From Candidatus Methanomethylophilaceae archaeon (lineage in GTDB: Archaea > Thermoplasmatota > Thermoplasmata > Methanomassiliicoccales > Methanomethylophilaceae): a stretch of DNA of 11,001 nucleotides. Below are positions 1-7,844 of the stretch, one piece after another. Numbering within the stretch: position 1 is the first letter of the stretch; each line of letters opens with the position of its first letter. The DNA lies in assembly GCA_017455785.1 (NCBI GenBank), contig JAFSYZ010000274.1, positions 1-11,001 of the forward strand. The letters are read 5' to 3'. Under the pieces are notes generated by a model. It did not search any database, was not told the DNA's origin, and saw only the letters and a list, made by a program, of their open reading frames with translations. A program made the position numbers and the translations under genes.

Positions 1-3000
1 ACCTCATCCTCAACATCTTTCACAATAGGGACCTCTGGAGAGATCCTCGGTTCATCAGGTTCGGAAGTGGTGGCATATCCTTCGGGAAGGTCGGGTACAT
101 ACAACGTTCCCGAGACGATAACGGCCATCAGGGATGCAGCGTTCATGGGTGCTTCCGTGTCTTCGTTCATAAGTTCCTCCCCATCCTTTGAAGGCATATC
201 GGGCGTTCTGTACAACTCCGGTACCACCATCCTCAAGGCATATCCGAAGTCGGCCTCATCGGCTTATTATAACATCCCCATGACTGTCAATGATATATCC
301 ACGGCGGCCTTCGCCGGTTCTTCCATCACAGGTGTCACCTTAGGTCTGATGACCAACACCATCGGTGACTATGCGTTCTGGGGTTGTTCTAATGCTTCAT
401 TCACCTCGTTCGTGGTGACGTCGGACATAAGTTCCATAGGAAAGGGCGTATTCGCAGGGTGCTCCGCTCTAGAGGAGATAAGCGTGGAGGGAGGTACAAA
501 ATTCGTTTCCTATGACGGCGACCTGTACAGTCTGAGCGGTTCCCATGAGGATGTCCTGATAGCCTACCCTGCCGCAGGCAAGGGGATAAAGGGAATCGAC
601 GATTCTCTCATGTACTGCGTCCAGCCTTATGCCACGGCCATCGAGGATTATGCCTTCTACGGTGCCACACAACTGAGGGAGGTCATCATATCGGAAAGGG
701 TGGAGACCGTGGGCGATTATGCCTTCTACGGCTGTTCCGGACTGAAATCACTGGTCATACCGGACAACGTCGAATCAATCGGTAAGTATTCCTACTCAGG
801 ATGCACCGGGGCCACACTGGCATCTATAGGGGGAAAGATACAGGAGATACCCCAGGGGGCATTCGCAGGCGATTCTGCCCTGGTAGGGATCGTGGTGTCC
901 TTCGACTGTCGTACCGCATACACTGAAGAGCATGGAATGGGTGTCGACGACGGCCTTACCACCATAACCGTATCAGCAGGATCGATATCGGGTACGTGGT
1001 ACGAGTGGACATGGTCAGATACAGTCATATCACAACCCGGAACGGCCTTATGGACATCTGCGAACAGCATGACGTTCGGGAATCTGTATTCCATTTCATC
1101 CATGGGCACCATCACCAACACTTCCGCCGGTACAGGGAGATACTGGGCCGGTTTCGGATCCGGCTACGGTGATATCTACGTCTCCGTGGGGAGCGGAGGA
1201 AGCTCTGCAAAATACGATCGCGATAGGAACGACTGGGATCCGCTCATTTATCAGGGAGGCTACATGGGAAATGTCGGAGGTGCCAACGGAAATTTGGTTA
1301 AGTCGACAAGCGAAAACAATTTAAAAGCGCATGCAACATATTATCCGTACGGTGTAACAAGAATTTATCCGGCATTCTGTAGTTCTGCACAATATAGTTC
1401 CGGTTGTTATCTCACATTCATAACATCTTCTATTAATTCAATTTTTATATTGAATGTTTCCGTCTACAGGTGGTATGTATCACCTGATAATGCCACTTTC
1501 CACACGATCGATGGTAATCTGTACAACAGTGTCGGCCTTGTGAAACTCTGCGGTAAATCCACAAATGCCGTGATAGTTCCGGAGATAGCCTATGGTACTG
1601 ACCAAAATGGTAACGGTCTGAGAGGAGGGAATTATAAATTCATACAGTATCCGGAATATCTGTCGACTGCAAAGTTTGATACAATATGTGTAACAGATGT
1701 TTACTTGGTACATATGCCGGATTCTATAACGGATGTAAGCCGTGGATTCTTTGCGACACCGCTGCCGAATATGGTGATAGGCGATGTTGCGGCCAATGTT
1801 ACCGCCGGAACTCGTGTCTATAACTTCGATCTACCCTTCGTCTACCTGCCGGGGACCGGTGGTGTGAGTATCAATATTACCAGTGTTTCTAGTTTAATTT
1901 ATTACAAACTTTCGGCACTTATTGAAAACAATTATTCAACCGTTGGTCTAACTACATACAGTTTGAGTCAATTCCTTAAAGGTGATCTGTATGTTAACAA
2001 AGCCTGGTTTGATGATAACTCAAATTGGAGGATCAGTTATGACGATACCAACAAGATATACTATGGCATAGCTGAGAGGAGTACAGGGAAGGGTCATGTC
2101 CTTTTCATCGTACCTGAGAACAATTCCGGTTCCATCCCGGCCGATTTCAATACGTCGATAGCGACCCTTTGTACCTCATTATCTATCGAATTATCAGATA
2201 TCAAGGCGGTGTATCTTGGTACCGGGATAACATCGATCGGTGACAATGCCTTCGAGGGCCTTACCGGAATGATAGGAATAGACATCCCAGATTCAGTGAC
2301 CGACGTAGGTGACGAGGCTTTCCTCGGATGTTCATCCATGGAGGTAATATACATACCGCCGGGAACGACATCTTTAGGGGACGATGTCTTCAAGGGATGT
2401 TCCAGCCTCAGGGAGATAATGGTGGCTTCCAAGGACCCAACAGGCGGAACAGGCAATCCCAACTACTCCTCCGAGGACGGCATCCTGTATAACAAGACCA
2501 GGACGACACTGATCAAATGTCCCGAGGGGAAGACCGGTTCGGTCACAGTCGACACAAGTACCATCGCGATATCGGATTATGCATTCTACAATGCCTCTGG
2601 TGTCACCGCCGTGACCATGCCCAACGGTCTGACCACGATAGGTGAGAGCGCCTTCGAACTGGCATCGTCCATCAAGAACATCACCATCCCATCGACGGTG
2701 GCCTCACTCGGAGTAAAGGCATTCTTCAACTGCAGATTACTGACATCCGTCGTATTCGAATCCGGAGCGACGGGTTCCATTCCTGCCAACTGTTTCAATG
2801 GTTCCACCATAAGTGCAGTGGATTACACCCCCGATATCCAGATAATATACTTCAAGGGTACGGGGAGTGCGATAACCTTCGAATCCACAAGCCATCTGGA
2901 CGGGGATTGGTACAAGGATGAGGATACCACTACTACGGCCATCAGCTACGATTCGGACGGTTCATCCACATTCGCTTTCGAACGCGGTTCGTCTTATTCG

Positions 3001-5028
3001 AAAACACAATTGACCAACAACCCCAACGGACCCTGCGGATCCGGTCTCAAGTACAGGTATATGCTCAACTCATATCAGTTGCTGATAGTCTATACCGAAG
3101 GCACAGATACCACCGGTGCCATGACGGAATATAATGACGGTGAGGTACCGTGGGACTCCTACAAAGCAGCGGTCAGATCGATAACTCTTCCCGACGGTAT
3201 GACGACCATCAGTCAATACGGATTCAAAGGAATGACCACCATAACAGAAGTGGATATCCCCGATACGGTCACATCGGTAGGTCAGTACGCATTCCATGGT
3301 TGCACATCACTGACGGATGTAGATCACAACATATCCGACTTCGCAGAGGGTGTCTTCAAGGGTTGCACCGCTTTGAATTCGATCGATATCCCATCGGGAT
3401 CGACCGTGGCCGAAAGCGCGTTCGAAGGATGCACATCCCTCGACAACGCTCTGGTACTGGATTCGGCCGGAGCCAATTCTTTCAAGAACACCGCGGTGAC
3501 ATCGGTATCGGTCACTGGTACCGGCACAACCATAGGTGCAGGGGCATTCGAAGGATGCACCTCTCTATCATCTGTCACTCTCTCCGGTATATCCTCAGTG
3601 TCTGCGGATGCTTTCAAGGGATGTACCAATGCTTCCTTCACTTCGGTGACGATACCCGATACAGTGACATCCATCGGGACCAATGCGTTTTACGGATGCT
3701 CCAATTTGACGACCTTATCGATACCCATCACATTAGATGCAGTGAATGATGCCGACCATCCCGTATTCGAGGGATGCACAGGATTCACCACGTTCACTTT
3801 CACGCAAGGTTCCAACGGTGTCGGTGTGAACTATTCGACAGGCAACACAGGTGCCCCATGGATGCTGGGTACGAATAATAAAACCGTTACGATAGCGACA
3901 GGCGTGAAATCCGTGGGAGATTCCATGTTCGAGGGGTGCTCGTATCTGACAGGTATGTCCATATCATCATCCGTTCTCACGGACATATATGATGACGCAT
4001 TCAAAGGCACCGCAATAACGGCGATATCGCTTCCCGCTTCGCTGATAACGATCGGAGATTACGCTTTCGGCGATACGGCCATCCAAGGAACGGTGACCAT
4101 ACCGGATGCAGTCACCACTGTAGGCGATAATGCCTTCAGGAGGTCTTCCAGCGCTGTTGAAGATACGATCGATGTCGTGTTCATCGGTTCGTCCGTTGAG
4201 ACTGTTGGTGATTATGCCTTCGCAGGTCACGGTGCGGTCACAACGGTGATACTGATGGGTGTTTCCGGCACTGTCAGATTCGGTGCTAATGTATTCTCGA
4301 CATTCGACGGACTCGTATACACGGACCTGGAGTTCAAGCTGAATGGCAGTGGCGATACCACATACAAACTGGAAGGCGATATATACAGAGGTACAGTCTG
4401 GCTTATCGAAGGCAGTACGGGCATTGCCATCGGTGAATCTATCGGTGCATATGTGAACGGTAACGTGATGGTCGTCGCCGGAACAGGTCCGCTCTTCTCT
4501 TACGACAATCTTGGGGTGGATCCCAAGGCTGCATGGGACGCTATCGATAATGTGGACACCATCATCTTCAGAGGTATGACTATGATATCGACGGATCTGT
4601 TCATACGGAACAATATAAAGAGCGATCTGGTGACACTCATGCTCCCGTCAGGTATCACCTCCATCGGCAGCAATACCTTCAACGGATGTGATGCTATAGA
4701 TGAGATATACGCCGAGGGTTCGATCTTCGTCGGCACCCTGCCTTATGTCGGATCAGCAGTATCTTTGGGAACAGATGCCTTCAACGGTGTCTCCCCCGAT
4801 ACTCTGGTTCTGAATGTAGGGGATCGTGTGTACACCTTCGTCGTATCCGATGGTGATGCATTCACCGTGGTAGGGAACCTGTTCCTGGTACAAGGTTCAG
4901 TTTGGGCGGATTCGGAAGACAAGTGGGTCACCGCGTTCCAGGATGGAGAGACCTATCATTCAGTGGACATCTCGGAAGTGCAGGACAAGGGTAACTCCTA
5001 TTCAGCTTCGGTGACTGTCTCGCTGTAA
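1..5028 (+). CDS. Giant BspA-like leucine-rich-repeat (LRR_5) surface protein, 5' end outside the window
   Basis: The frame is open from base 1 with no stop, so the true start lies upstream; the GTG at 67 is internal to repeat-like sequence and is not a convincing start. The visible part is 1675 residues. It is built of BspA/LRR_5 repeats of about 23 residues with the pattern 'IGdyAFyGCssLtsvtIPdsVtsIG'. The clearest blocks lie at about 600-830, 2210-2820, 3180-3720 and 3900-4250. Interspersed are 'DGILYN...LI.CPEGKTG' segments, typical of BspA proteins. Family knowledge: such proteins are secreted or cell-surface adhesins that bind host or microbial ligands and are common in gut and rumen microbes and in host-associated Methanomassiliicoccales. 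I see no LPXTG motif, PGF-CTERM-like tail or transmembrane anchor at the C terminus, which ends ...SASVTVSL. Any signal peptide would be upstream of the window. The segment around 1291-2090 is AT-rich and non-repetitive. A terminator follows directly. The family call is firm; the ligand is unknown. Confidence 0.9.
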   Translation, partial: TSSSTSFTIGTSGEILGSSGSEVVAYPSGRSGTYNVPETITAIRDAAFMGASVSSFISSSPSFEGISGVLYNSGTTILKAYPKSASSAYYNIPMTVNDISTAAFAGSSITGVTLGLMTNTIGDYAFWGCSNASFTSFVVTSDISSIGKGVFAGCSALEEISVEGGTKFVSYDGDLYSLSGSHEDVLIAYPAAGKGIKGIDDSLMYCVQPYATAIEDYAFYGATQLREVIISERVETVGDYAFYGCSGLKSLVIPDNVESIGKYSYSGCTGATLASIGGKIQEIPQGAFAGDSALVGIVVSFDCRTAYTEEHGMGVDDGLTTITVSAGSISGTWYEWTWSDTVISQPGTALWTSANSMTFGNLYSISSMGTITNTSAGTGRYWAGFGSGYGDIYVSVGSGGSSAKYDRDRNDWDPLIYQGGYMGNVGGANGNLVKSTSENNLKAHATYYPYGVTRIYPAFCSSAQYSSGCYLTFITSSINSIFILNVSVYRWYVSPDNATFHTIDGNLYNSVGLVKLCGKSTNAVIVPEIAYGTDQNGNGLRGGNYKFIQYPEYLSTAKFDTICVTDVYLVHMPDSITDVSRGFFATPLPNMVIGDVAANVTAGTRVYNFDLPFVYLPGTGGVSINITSVSSLIYYKLSALIENNYSTVGLTTYSLSQFLKGDLYVNKAWFDDNSNWRISYDDTNKIYYGIAERSTGKGHVLFIVPENNSGSIPADFNTSIATLCTSLSIELSDIKAVYLGTGITSIGDNAFEGLTGMIGIDIPDSVTDVGDEAFLGCSSMEVIYIPPGTTSLGDDVFKGCSSLREIMVASKDPTGGTGNPNYSSEDGILYNKTRTTLIKCPEGKTGSVTVDTSTIAISDYAFYNASGVTAVTMPNGLTTIGESAFELASSIKNITIPSTVASLGVKAFFNCRLLTSVVFESGATGSIPANCFNGSTISAVDYTPDIQIIYFKGTGSAITFESTSHLDGDWYKDEDTTTTAISYDSDGSSTFAFERGSSYSKTQLTNNPNGPCGSGLKYRYMLNSYQLLIVYTEGTDTTGAMTEYNDGEVPWDSYKAAVRSITLPDGMTTISQYGFKGMTTITEVDIPDTVTSVGQYAFHGCTSLTDVDHNISDFAEGVFKGCTALNSIDIPSGSTVAESAFEGCTSLDNALVLDSAGANSFKNTAVTSVSVTGTGTTIGAGAFEGCTSLSSVTLSGISSVSADAFKGCTNASFTSVTIPDTVTSIGTNAFYGCSNLTTLSIPITLDAVNDADHPVFEGCTGFTTFTFTQGSNGVGVNYSTGNTGAPWMLGTNNKTVTIATGVKSVGDSMFEGCSYLTGMSISSSVLTDIYDDAFKGTAITAISLPASLITIGDYAFGDTAIQGTVTIPDAVTTVGDNAFRRSSSAVEDTIDVVFIGSSVETVGDYAFAGHGAVTTVILMGVSGTVRFGANVFSTFDGLVYTDLEFKLNGSGDTTYKLEGDIYRGTVWLIEGSTGIAIGESIGAYVNGNVMVVAGTGPLFSYDNLGVDPKAAWDAIDNVDTIIFRGMTMISTDLFIRNNIKSDLVTLMLPSGITSIGSNTFNGCDAIDEIYAEGSIFVGTLPYVGSAVSLGTDAFNGVSPDTLVLNVGDRVYTFVVSDGDAFTVVGNLFLVQGSVWADSEDKWVTAFQDGETYHSVDISEVQDKGNSYSASVTVSL
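1291..2090 (+). other. AT-rich, non-LRR module inside the BspA-like gene
   Basis: Sample 60-base rows here have about 30-38% G+C (for example 1321-1500 and 1861-1980), against about 52-58% in sampled repeat blocks (for example 3361-3420 and 3541-3600). The encoded protein lacks the AF.GC/IP.SV repeat signature and is rich in Tyr, Ser, Asn and Thr. The reading frame stays intact on both sides. The 'IDGNLYNSVGLVKLCGKSTNAVIVPE' type of BspA phrase recurs inside at about 1510-1580, so part of the segment is still BspA-like. The boundaries are approximate. It may be a ligand-binding insert or a recombined cassette; no function is assigned. Confidence 0.55.
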
Positions 5029-5036
5029 ACACTTTG

Positions 5037-5067
5037 ACGGGCCCCCGGTAGCTCGGGGGTCCGTTTT
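5037..5067 (+). terminator. Hairpin terminator of the BspA-like gene
   Basis: An 11-bp stem (5037-5047 with 5054-5064, one G-U pair, GC-rich) with a 6-base loop is followed by TTTT. It begins 8 bases after the stop codon at 5026-5028. The form is that of an intrinsic terminator. Archaeal termination depends mainly on the T-run, so the hairpin may also act as a 3' end stabiliser. Confidence 0.8.
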
Positions 5068-5427
5068 ATTGAACTGAATGTATATCGCTGCATATGCTTC
5101 TAGATCTTCCAGTTTTGAAATCAAACTAGAATCCGTTTGAACAATCTGATAAAATTATATGTAACATGCTTTCGACACCCTCCGCATAATTATTTGAGAC
5201 CGTTCCCGGGTTCCGGGCATAATGCGGTTTTCGGTTGATTTTTTTGCGATCCCGAGTATTTCGGGGTGTTCTCGGAACATAATGTTCATTTGATACTGGA
5301 TTGTCACTCATCAGAACACCATAAGGCAGCAACTGAACTTTCATTTTTAATTGTTGTTTTTAATTATTCAGACCTGATTACTAATTATTTAAAACACAGT
5401 ATGTCAAACCAATTGTTCTTGAAGGGT
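5068..5427. other. AT-rich intergenic spacer, no credible gene
   Basis: About 360 bases without a supportable coding region. It holds a few short inverted repeats: TCTAG/CTAGA around 5100-5130, CCCGG/CCGGG at about 5207-5219, and CCCGA/TCGGG at about 5253-5267. ATAAT motifs recur after GC or AC (near 5185, 5219 and 5279). A T-run (TTTTTTT, about 5240-5246) could end transcription. No RNA family is recognised. Confidence 0.5.
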
Positions 5428-5430
5428 TAC

Positions 5431-5438
5431 TATAAATA
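5431..5438 (+). promoter_or_regulatory. Archaeal TATA box of the small membrane protein gene
   Basis: TATAAATA is centred about 26 bp before the ATG at 5460, the distance archaeal TATA boxes keep from the transcription start. Transcription would therefore begin at or next to the start codon, giving a leaderless mRNA. This agrees with the absence of a Shine-Dalgarno sequence before 5460. It is also a main reason for calling the host an archaeon. Confidence 0.65.
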
Positions 5439-5459
5439 ATACCAACCATATTAAGTTGT

Positions 5460-5711
5460 ATGAGTTTCATCGAGAACAATCCCTGGGCAGTTGTTTTAGG
5501 CACCGTTGGTGTTGTTGTTGCAGTTGTTTTGTTTATCGTTGAAACTGGTATTGCAGATGCGTTTACCAGTATTTTCGATTGGTCTGCTGATAACGCTGAT
5601 TCTTATGGTTTTAGTTCGACAGCGGCAATAATTAGAATCGTGCCATTGGTCTTGTTTGGTGTTGGGATTCCATTGGGCGTTATAGTGGCGGTTCTTAAAT
5701 TATTCCGCTGA
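5460..5711 (+). CDS. Small two-helix membrane protein, function unknown
   Basis: 83 residues. Two hydrophobic stretches are plain: residues about 9-27 (AVVLGTVGVVVAVVLFIVE) and about 57-80 (AIIRIVPLVLFGVGIPLGVIVAVLK). A polar, Asp/Ser/Asn-rich loop of some 30 residues separates them (DWSADNADSYGFSS), and the protein ends in Arg. It is probably a hairpin in the cytoplasmic membrane. The start follows a TATA box by about 22-29 bp and has no ribosome binding site, which fits leaderless transcription. Base composition is AT-rich and GTT-codon heavy, unlike the BspA gene. The AlbA_2 gene begins 121 bp downstream on the same strand, but with its own possible promoter, so a shared operon is not established. 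I do not recognise the family. Its own promoter and the absence of an opposing frame support its being a real gene. Confidence 0.65.
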   Translation: MSFIENNPWAVVLGTVGVVVAVVLFIVETGIADAFTSIFDWSADNADSYGFSSTAAIIRIVPLVLFGVGIPLGVIVAVLKLFR

Positions 5712-5789
5712 AGATTCAATCAAACAACGAATGACAATAACCCCCTTATGATAACCCATAGCTAATGTCGGTGTTTGATTCATTCTCCG

Positions 5790-5802
5790 ATAACAATAAT
5801 AT
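5790..5802 (+). promoter_or_regulatory. Possible TATA-like element before the AlbA_2 gene
   Basis: The AT-rich ATAACAATAATAT run lies about 31-43 bp before the ATG at 5833, close to where an archaeal TATA box would sit for a short-leader transcript. A purine-rich GAAGGG at 5825-5830 lies only 2 bases before the ATG, too close for a normal Shine-Dalgarno. The match to a TATA consensus is weak. Confidence 0.3.
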
Positions 5803-5832
5803 CGTCCTCCCCCATCACTCCATCGAAGGGAT

Positions 5833-7167
5833 ATGGACATAGAGAACATCGATACGGAGTGGAAAGAGTCTTGGGCGTTGAAATATCTCAAAACTATCGC
5901 AGCCTTCCACAACACAGCCGGCGGCCGCATGATAATAGGTCGTAACGATAACGGTGTTTATGTCGGTATTCAGAACATCAAGAAGGAAACAAAGACCGTT
6001 GCTGATGACATCCGCAACAAGCTCCACATCATGTCCAATACCCGTGCCGAGGCTATCGAAGGCAAAAACTGTATCGTAATCGATGTTCCGAAGGGAGACA
6101 AGTTGATCGACTATGAGGGCAAATTCTACATGCGCGTAGGTAACACCACTCAACAGATCGAGGGTGATGACCTCAAGAAGATCCTCCTTGATGAACGTGG
6201 GATGCAATGGCTCGATCAGGCATCCAAGGTTACCGTGGATGCATTGTCCTCCGATGCGTTGTCATTATTCCTGTCCAAAGGGAAGAGCGCAGGCAGGATT
6301 CCCGCTGATATCGAAGCTGATTTCAATACCGTTCTGAATAGATTCCAGTTAATCAATGACGGAAAGCTCACCGATACCGCTGTTCTGTTATTCCATCCGA
6401 ACCCATACAGTGTCAATTATGGTGCCTATGCCAAAATTGGATTGTTCGATGACGATGGGCTCCTGATCAGAGATGATATCATCAGATGTCCGCTGATCCA
6501 ACTAGCCGATGAAACGATGAGGATCCTTCTGGACAAATACATTCAGCCGACATACGGATACGGGGGAGGAACGACTTCCAGACATCTGGTGTTCCAATAT
6601 CCCGAGAAGGCGCTAAGGGAATTACTGGTCAACGCCATCGTCCACATGGACTATTCAATTCAATCTCCGATATTGGTGCGTGTCTTCAAAGACCACTTGG
6701 AGATCTCCAATCCTGGCTCTTTGTTAAGCGGTCTGACCGCAGAGACCTTGAAGGTGTCCCACAGGTCGGTTCTTCGCAACGAGAAACTGGCCGATGTGTT
6801 CTACGCTTCAGGCATGGTTGAGAACTGGGGTCAAGGTATCACAAAGGTCCTTGTAGAATGCAAGAACAATGCGAACCCGGAACCGGAGTTCACAGAGGTC
6901 GATGGGGAATTCAAAGTTGTTATAAAAACAAGAGCTGCCGTGATACCAGACACTGAGGCACTCGATCACTTCAAGGTCGATGAAAAGTCCAAAGCAATTC
7001 TTGCTTGTATGATTGATGATCCATCGGTTTCCATCAGAATGATCTCAGAGATTACACACATCCCTCTTGCTACAATTAAGAGACGTGTTAAATCAATGAC
7101 TGATTCAGGCCATTTGATGAGAGAAGGAAACGCTAAGGCTGGTAAATGGATTGTTGTCAAAAAATAA
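5833..7167 (+). CDS. AlbA_2 (Schlafen-type) / HATPase_c_4 / winged-helix ATP-binding regulator-like protein
   Basis: 444 residues in the normal domain order of the family often labelled 'ATP-binding protein' or 'RecG-like transcriptional regulator'. An AlbA_2 domain lies at about 9-115, opening with EWKESWALKYLKTIAAFHNTAGG and the RMIIGRNDNGVYVGI strand pair. A linker domain follows at about 120-250. A HATPase_c_4-type domain lies at about 255-345, with ALRELLVNAIVHMDYS (the N-box-like helix), ISNPGSL, ADVFYASGMVENWGQGI and KVLVEC. The C-terminal winged helix-turn-helix is at about 385-440 (SIRMISEITHIPLATIKRRVKSM). The start at 5833 fits because the AlbA_2 domain usually begins within the first ten residues. 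Family knowledge: these proteins bind nucleic acid and nucleotide, and some AlbA_2 proteins sit in defence or mobile islands; the molecular job is mostly undefined. It looks intact. A 12-bp tandem repeat begins 3 bases after the stop. Confidence 0.88.
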   Translation: MDIENIDTEWKESWALKYLKTIAAFHNTAGGRMIIGRNDNGVYVGIQNIKKETKTVADDIRNKLHIMSNTRAEAIEGKNCIVIDVPKGDKLIDYEGKFYMRVGNTTQQIEGDDLKKILLDERGMQWLDQASKVTVDALSSDALSLFLSKGKSAGRIPADIEADFNTVLNRFQLINDGKLTDTAVLLFHPNPYSVNYGAYAKIGLFDDDGLLIRDDIIRCPLIQLADETMRILLDKYIQPTYGYGGGTTSRHLVFQYPEKALRELLVNAIVHMDYSIQSPILVRVFKDHLEISNPGSLLSGLTAETLKVSHRSVLRNEKLADVFYASGMVENWGQGITKVLVECKNNANPEPEFTEVDGEFKVVIKTRAAVIPDTEALDHFKVDEKSKAILACMIDDPSVSIRMISEITHIPLATIKRRVKSMTDSGHLMREGNAKAGKWIVVKK

Positions 7168-7170
7168 TCG

Positions 7171-7230
7171 TTCGGTATCATTATTGGTATCACTATCGGT
7201 ATCACTATCGGTATCACTATCGGTATCATT
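7171..7230. repeat. 12-bp tandem repeat, five units
   Basis: Five contiguous units of (A/T)T(C/T)GGTATCA(C/T)T occupy 7171-7182, 7183-7194, 7195-7206, 7207-7218 and 7219-7230. The middle two are identical, and the others differ by one or two bases. The array starts 3 bases after the TAA at 7165-7167. It stays open in that frame (a Gly-Ile-Thr-Ile repeat) until TAG at 7234-7236. The unit is a multiple of three, so copy-number change would not shift any frame. Confidence 0.85.
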
Positions 7231-7339
7231 CCATAGTTCGAGATGCGTAATGTCCTCCAATTCACACTCTTATGATTTATCTAATGATCTGTCCACTTTC
7301 CTCCATGGCGTTGGTTAGGAAAGACAATCGACCTCTCAA

Positions 7340-7363
7340 AACCCCCCTCTAAAGCCGGGGGTT
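7340..7363 (-). terminator. C/G hairpin with T-run on the minus strand, possible terminator or element end
   Basis: On the minus strand AACCCCC (7363-7357) pairs with GGGGGTT (7346-7340) around a CGGCTTTAGAG-like loop, and the 3' arm runs into TTTT. It could terminate minus-strand transcription coming from the insertion sequence. Hairpins containing CCCCC..CTTTAG..GGGGG are also seen at ends of IS200/IS605 elements, but no TnpA or TnpB is present here. Confidence 0.4.
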
Positions 7364-7379
7364 AATATATATGTCACCC

Positions 7380-7442
7380 GCGAGGGTACCTCGCTGTCTG
7401 TCTGTACGTGAAAAATAGTGGTGGACAAAACCGTCCGACCAC
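7380..7442. repeat. Two adjacent inverted repeats in the spacer
   Basis: GCGAGG/CCTCGC with a 3-base loop occupies 7380-7394. A 9-bp stem (GTGGT+GGAC with GTCC+ACCAC, one bulged base, loop of 6) occupies 7418-7442. They lie between the AlbA_2 gene and the insertion sequence and could be part of an RNA on either strand or part of the element end. No family is recognised. The rest of 7443-7624 shows nothing I can support. Confidence 0.35.
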
Positions 7443-7624
7443 CTGATAAGATGTTCTTTCGTTAAAAGCGGCCTCAGGATTATCCATCTTCAAAATGTCA
7501 GATAAAGATTGCACTAGATCATATCGAAAAACGTCCGATTATCGGTGAGATGTGAGCCATATGTCGATCACGGAGTGTTCGAATCCCATTTTCTTATCTC
7601 CGCGGTCTGTGCCTGCATAACGAT

Positions 7625-7824
7625 GTCGGTCTTGGTCGTTCGAGCATGGTCCAAGTTTGTAAAATGTGGTCACCCTCTGTGAAGAAGGGCCGACAAAACA
7701 TCTCCGCGATCCAATCCCTCGCGACCTTACGACACGTCCGTGACGTCTCACAGGTTCATACCTGTCCCGATGGTGAATAGGATGCTGCTTCTCAACCTCC
7801 GCAGGAGGTTAAGAAGACGCATCC
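7625..7824 (-). ncRNA. Candidate bridge RNA region 3' of the IS110-family transposase
   Basis: It begins about 20 nt after the transposase stop and is rich in ordered structure on the minus strand. The first element is a 45-nt hairpin at 7824-7780: 6 bp, a 2x2 internal loop, then 13 bp and a 3-nt loop. ACAGGT/ACCTGT follows at 7765-7750, ACGTC/GACGT at 7746-7734, and CGCGA/TCGCG at 7723-7705. Last is a branched unit closed by GTCGG (7694-7690)/CCGAC (7629-7625), which holds a CCCT/AGGG hairpin and a CTTGG/CCAAG hairpin. Family knowledge: IS110-family elements encode a structured non-coding RNA of roughly 150-250 nt whose internal loops pair with donor and target DNA. In the IS1111 group it lies 3' of the transposase. 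Position, size and structure fit, but the guide loops and element ends are not identified, so this is a proposal. Confidence 0.4.
7780..7824 (-). repeat. 45-nt imperfect hairpin just after the transposase stop
   Basis: GGATGC/GCATCC at the base, a 2x2 mismatch, CTTC/GAAG, then TTAACCTCC/GGAGGTTGA (one wobble) closed by a TGC loop: 19 bp in total. No T-run follows, so it is not a typical terminator. It is the first stem of the candidate bridge RNA. Confidence 0.75.
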
Positions 7825-7844
7825 GGCCTTCGAGCTTGATGTGT

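Noticed and set aside
67..69. GTG as the start codon of the BspA-like protein
   Set aside because: The frame stays open to base 1 with repeat-protein-like sequence (GEILGSSGSEVVAYPSG), so the gene starts upstream of the window.
3150..3749. 199-residue plus-strand frame inside the BspA-like gene
   Set aside because: It is an out-of-frame reading of the repeat DNA, rich in Arg, His and Gly. The periodicity comes from the LRR repeats.
5126..5344. 72-residue minus-strand frame in the spacer after the BspA gene
   Set aside because: The composition is odd (Arg, Asn and Pro), it has no ribosome binding site or domain, and it covers small inverted repeats. Not supportable as a gene.
7570..7600. tRNA-like GTTCGAATCCC string
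   Set aside because: The flanking bases do not form a T stem on either strand, and no acceptor or anticodon arm is nearby.
7539..7751. 70-residue minus-strand frame downstream of the transposase
   Set aside because: It falls on the structured candidate RNA region and encodes an Arg/Gly-rich sequence without family resemblance.
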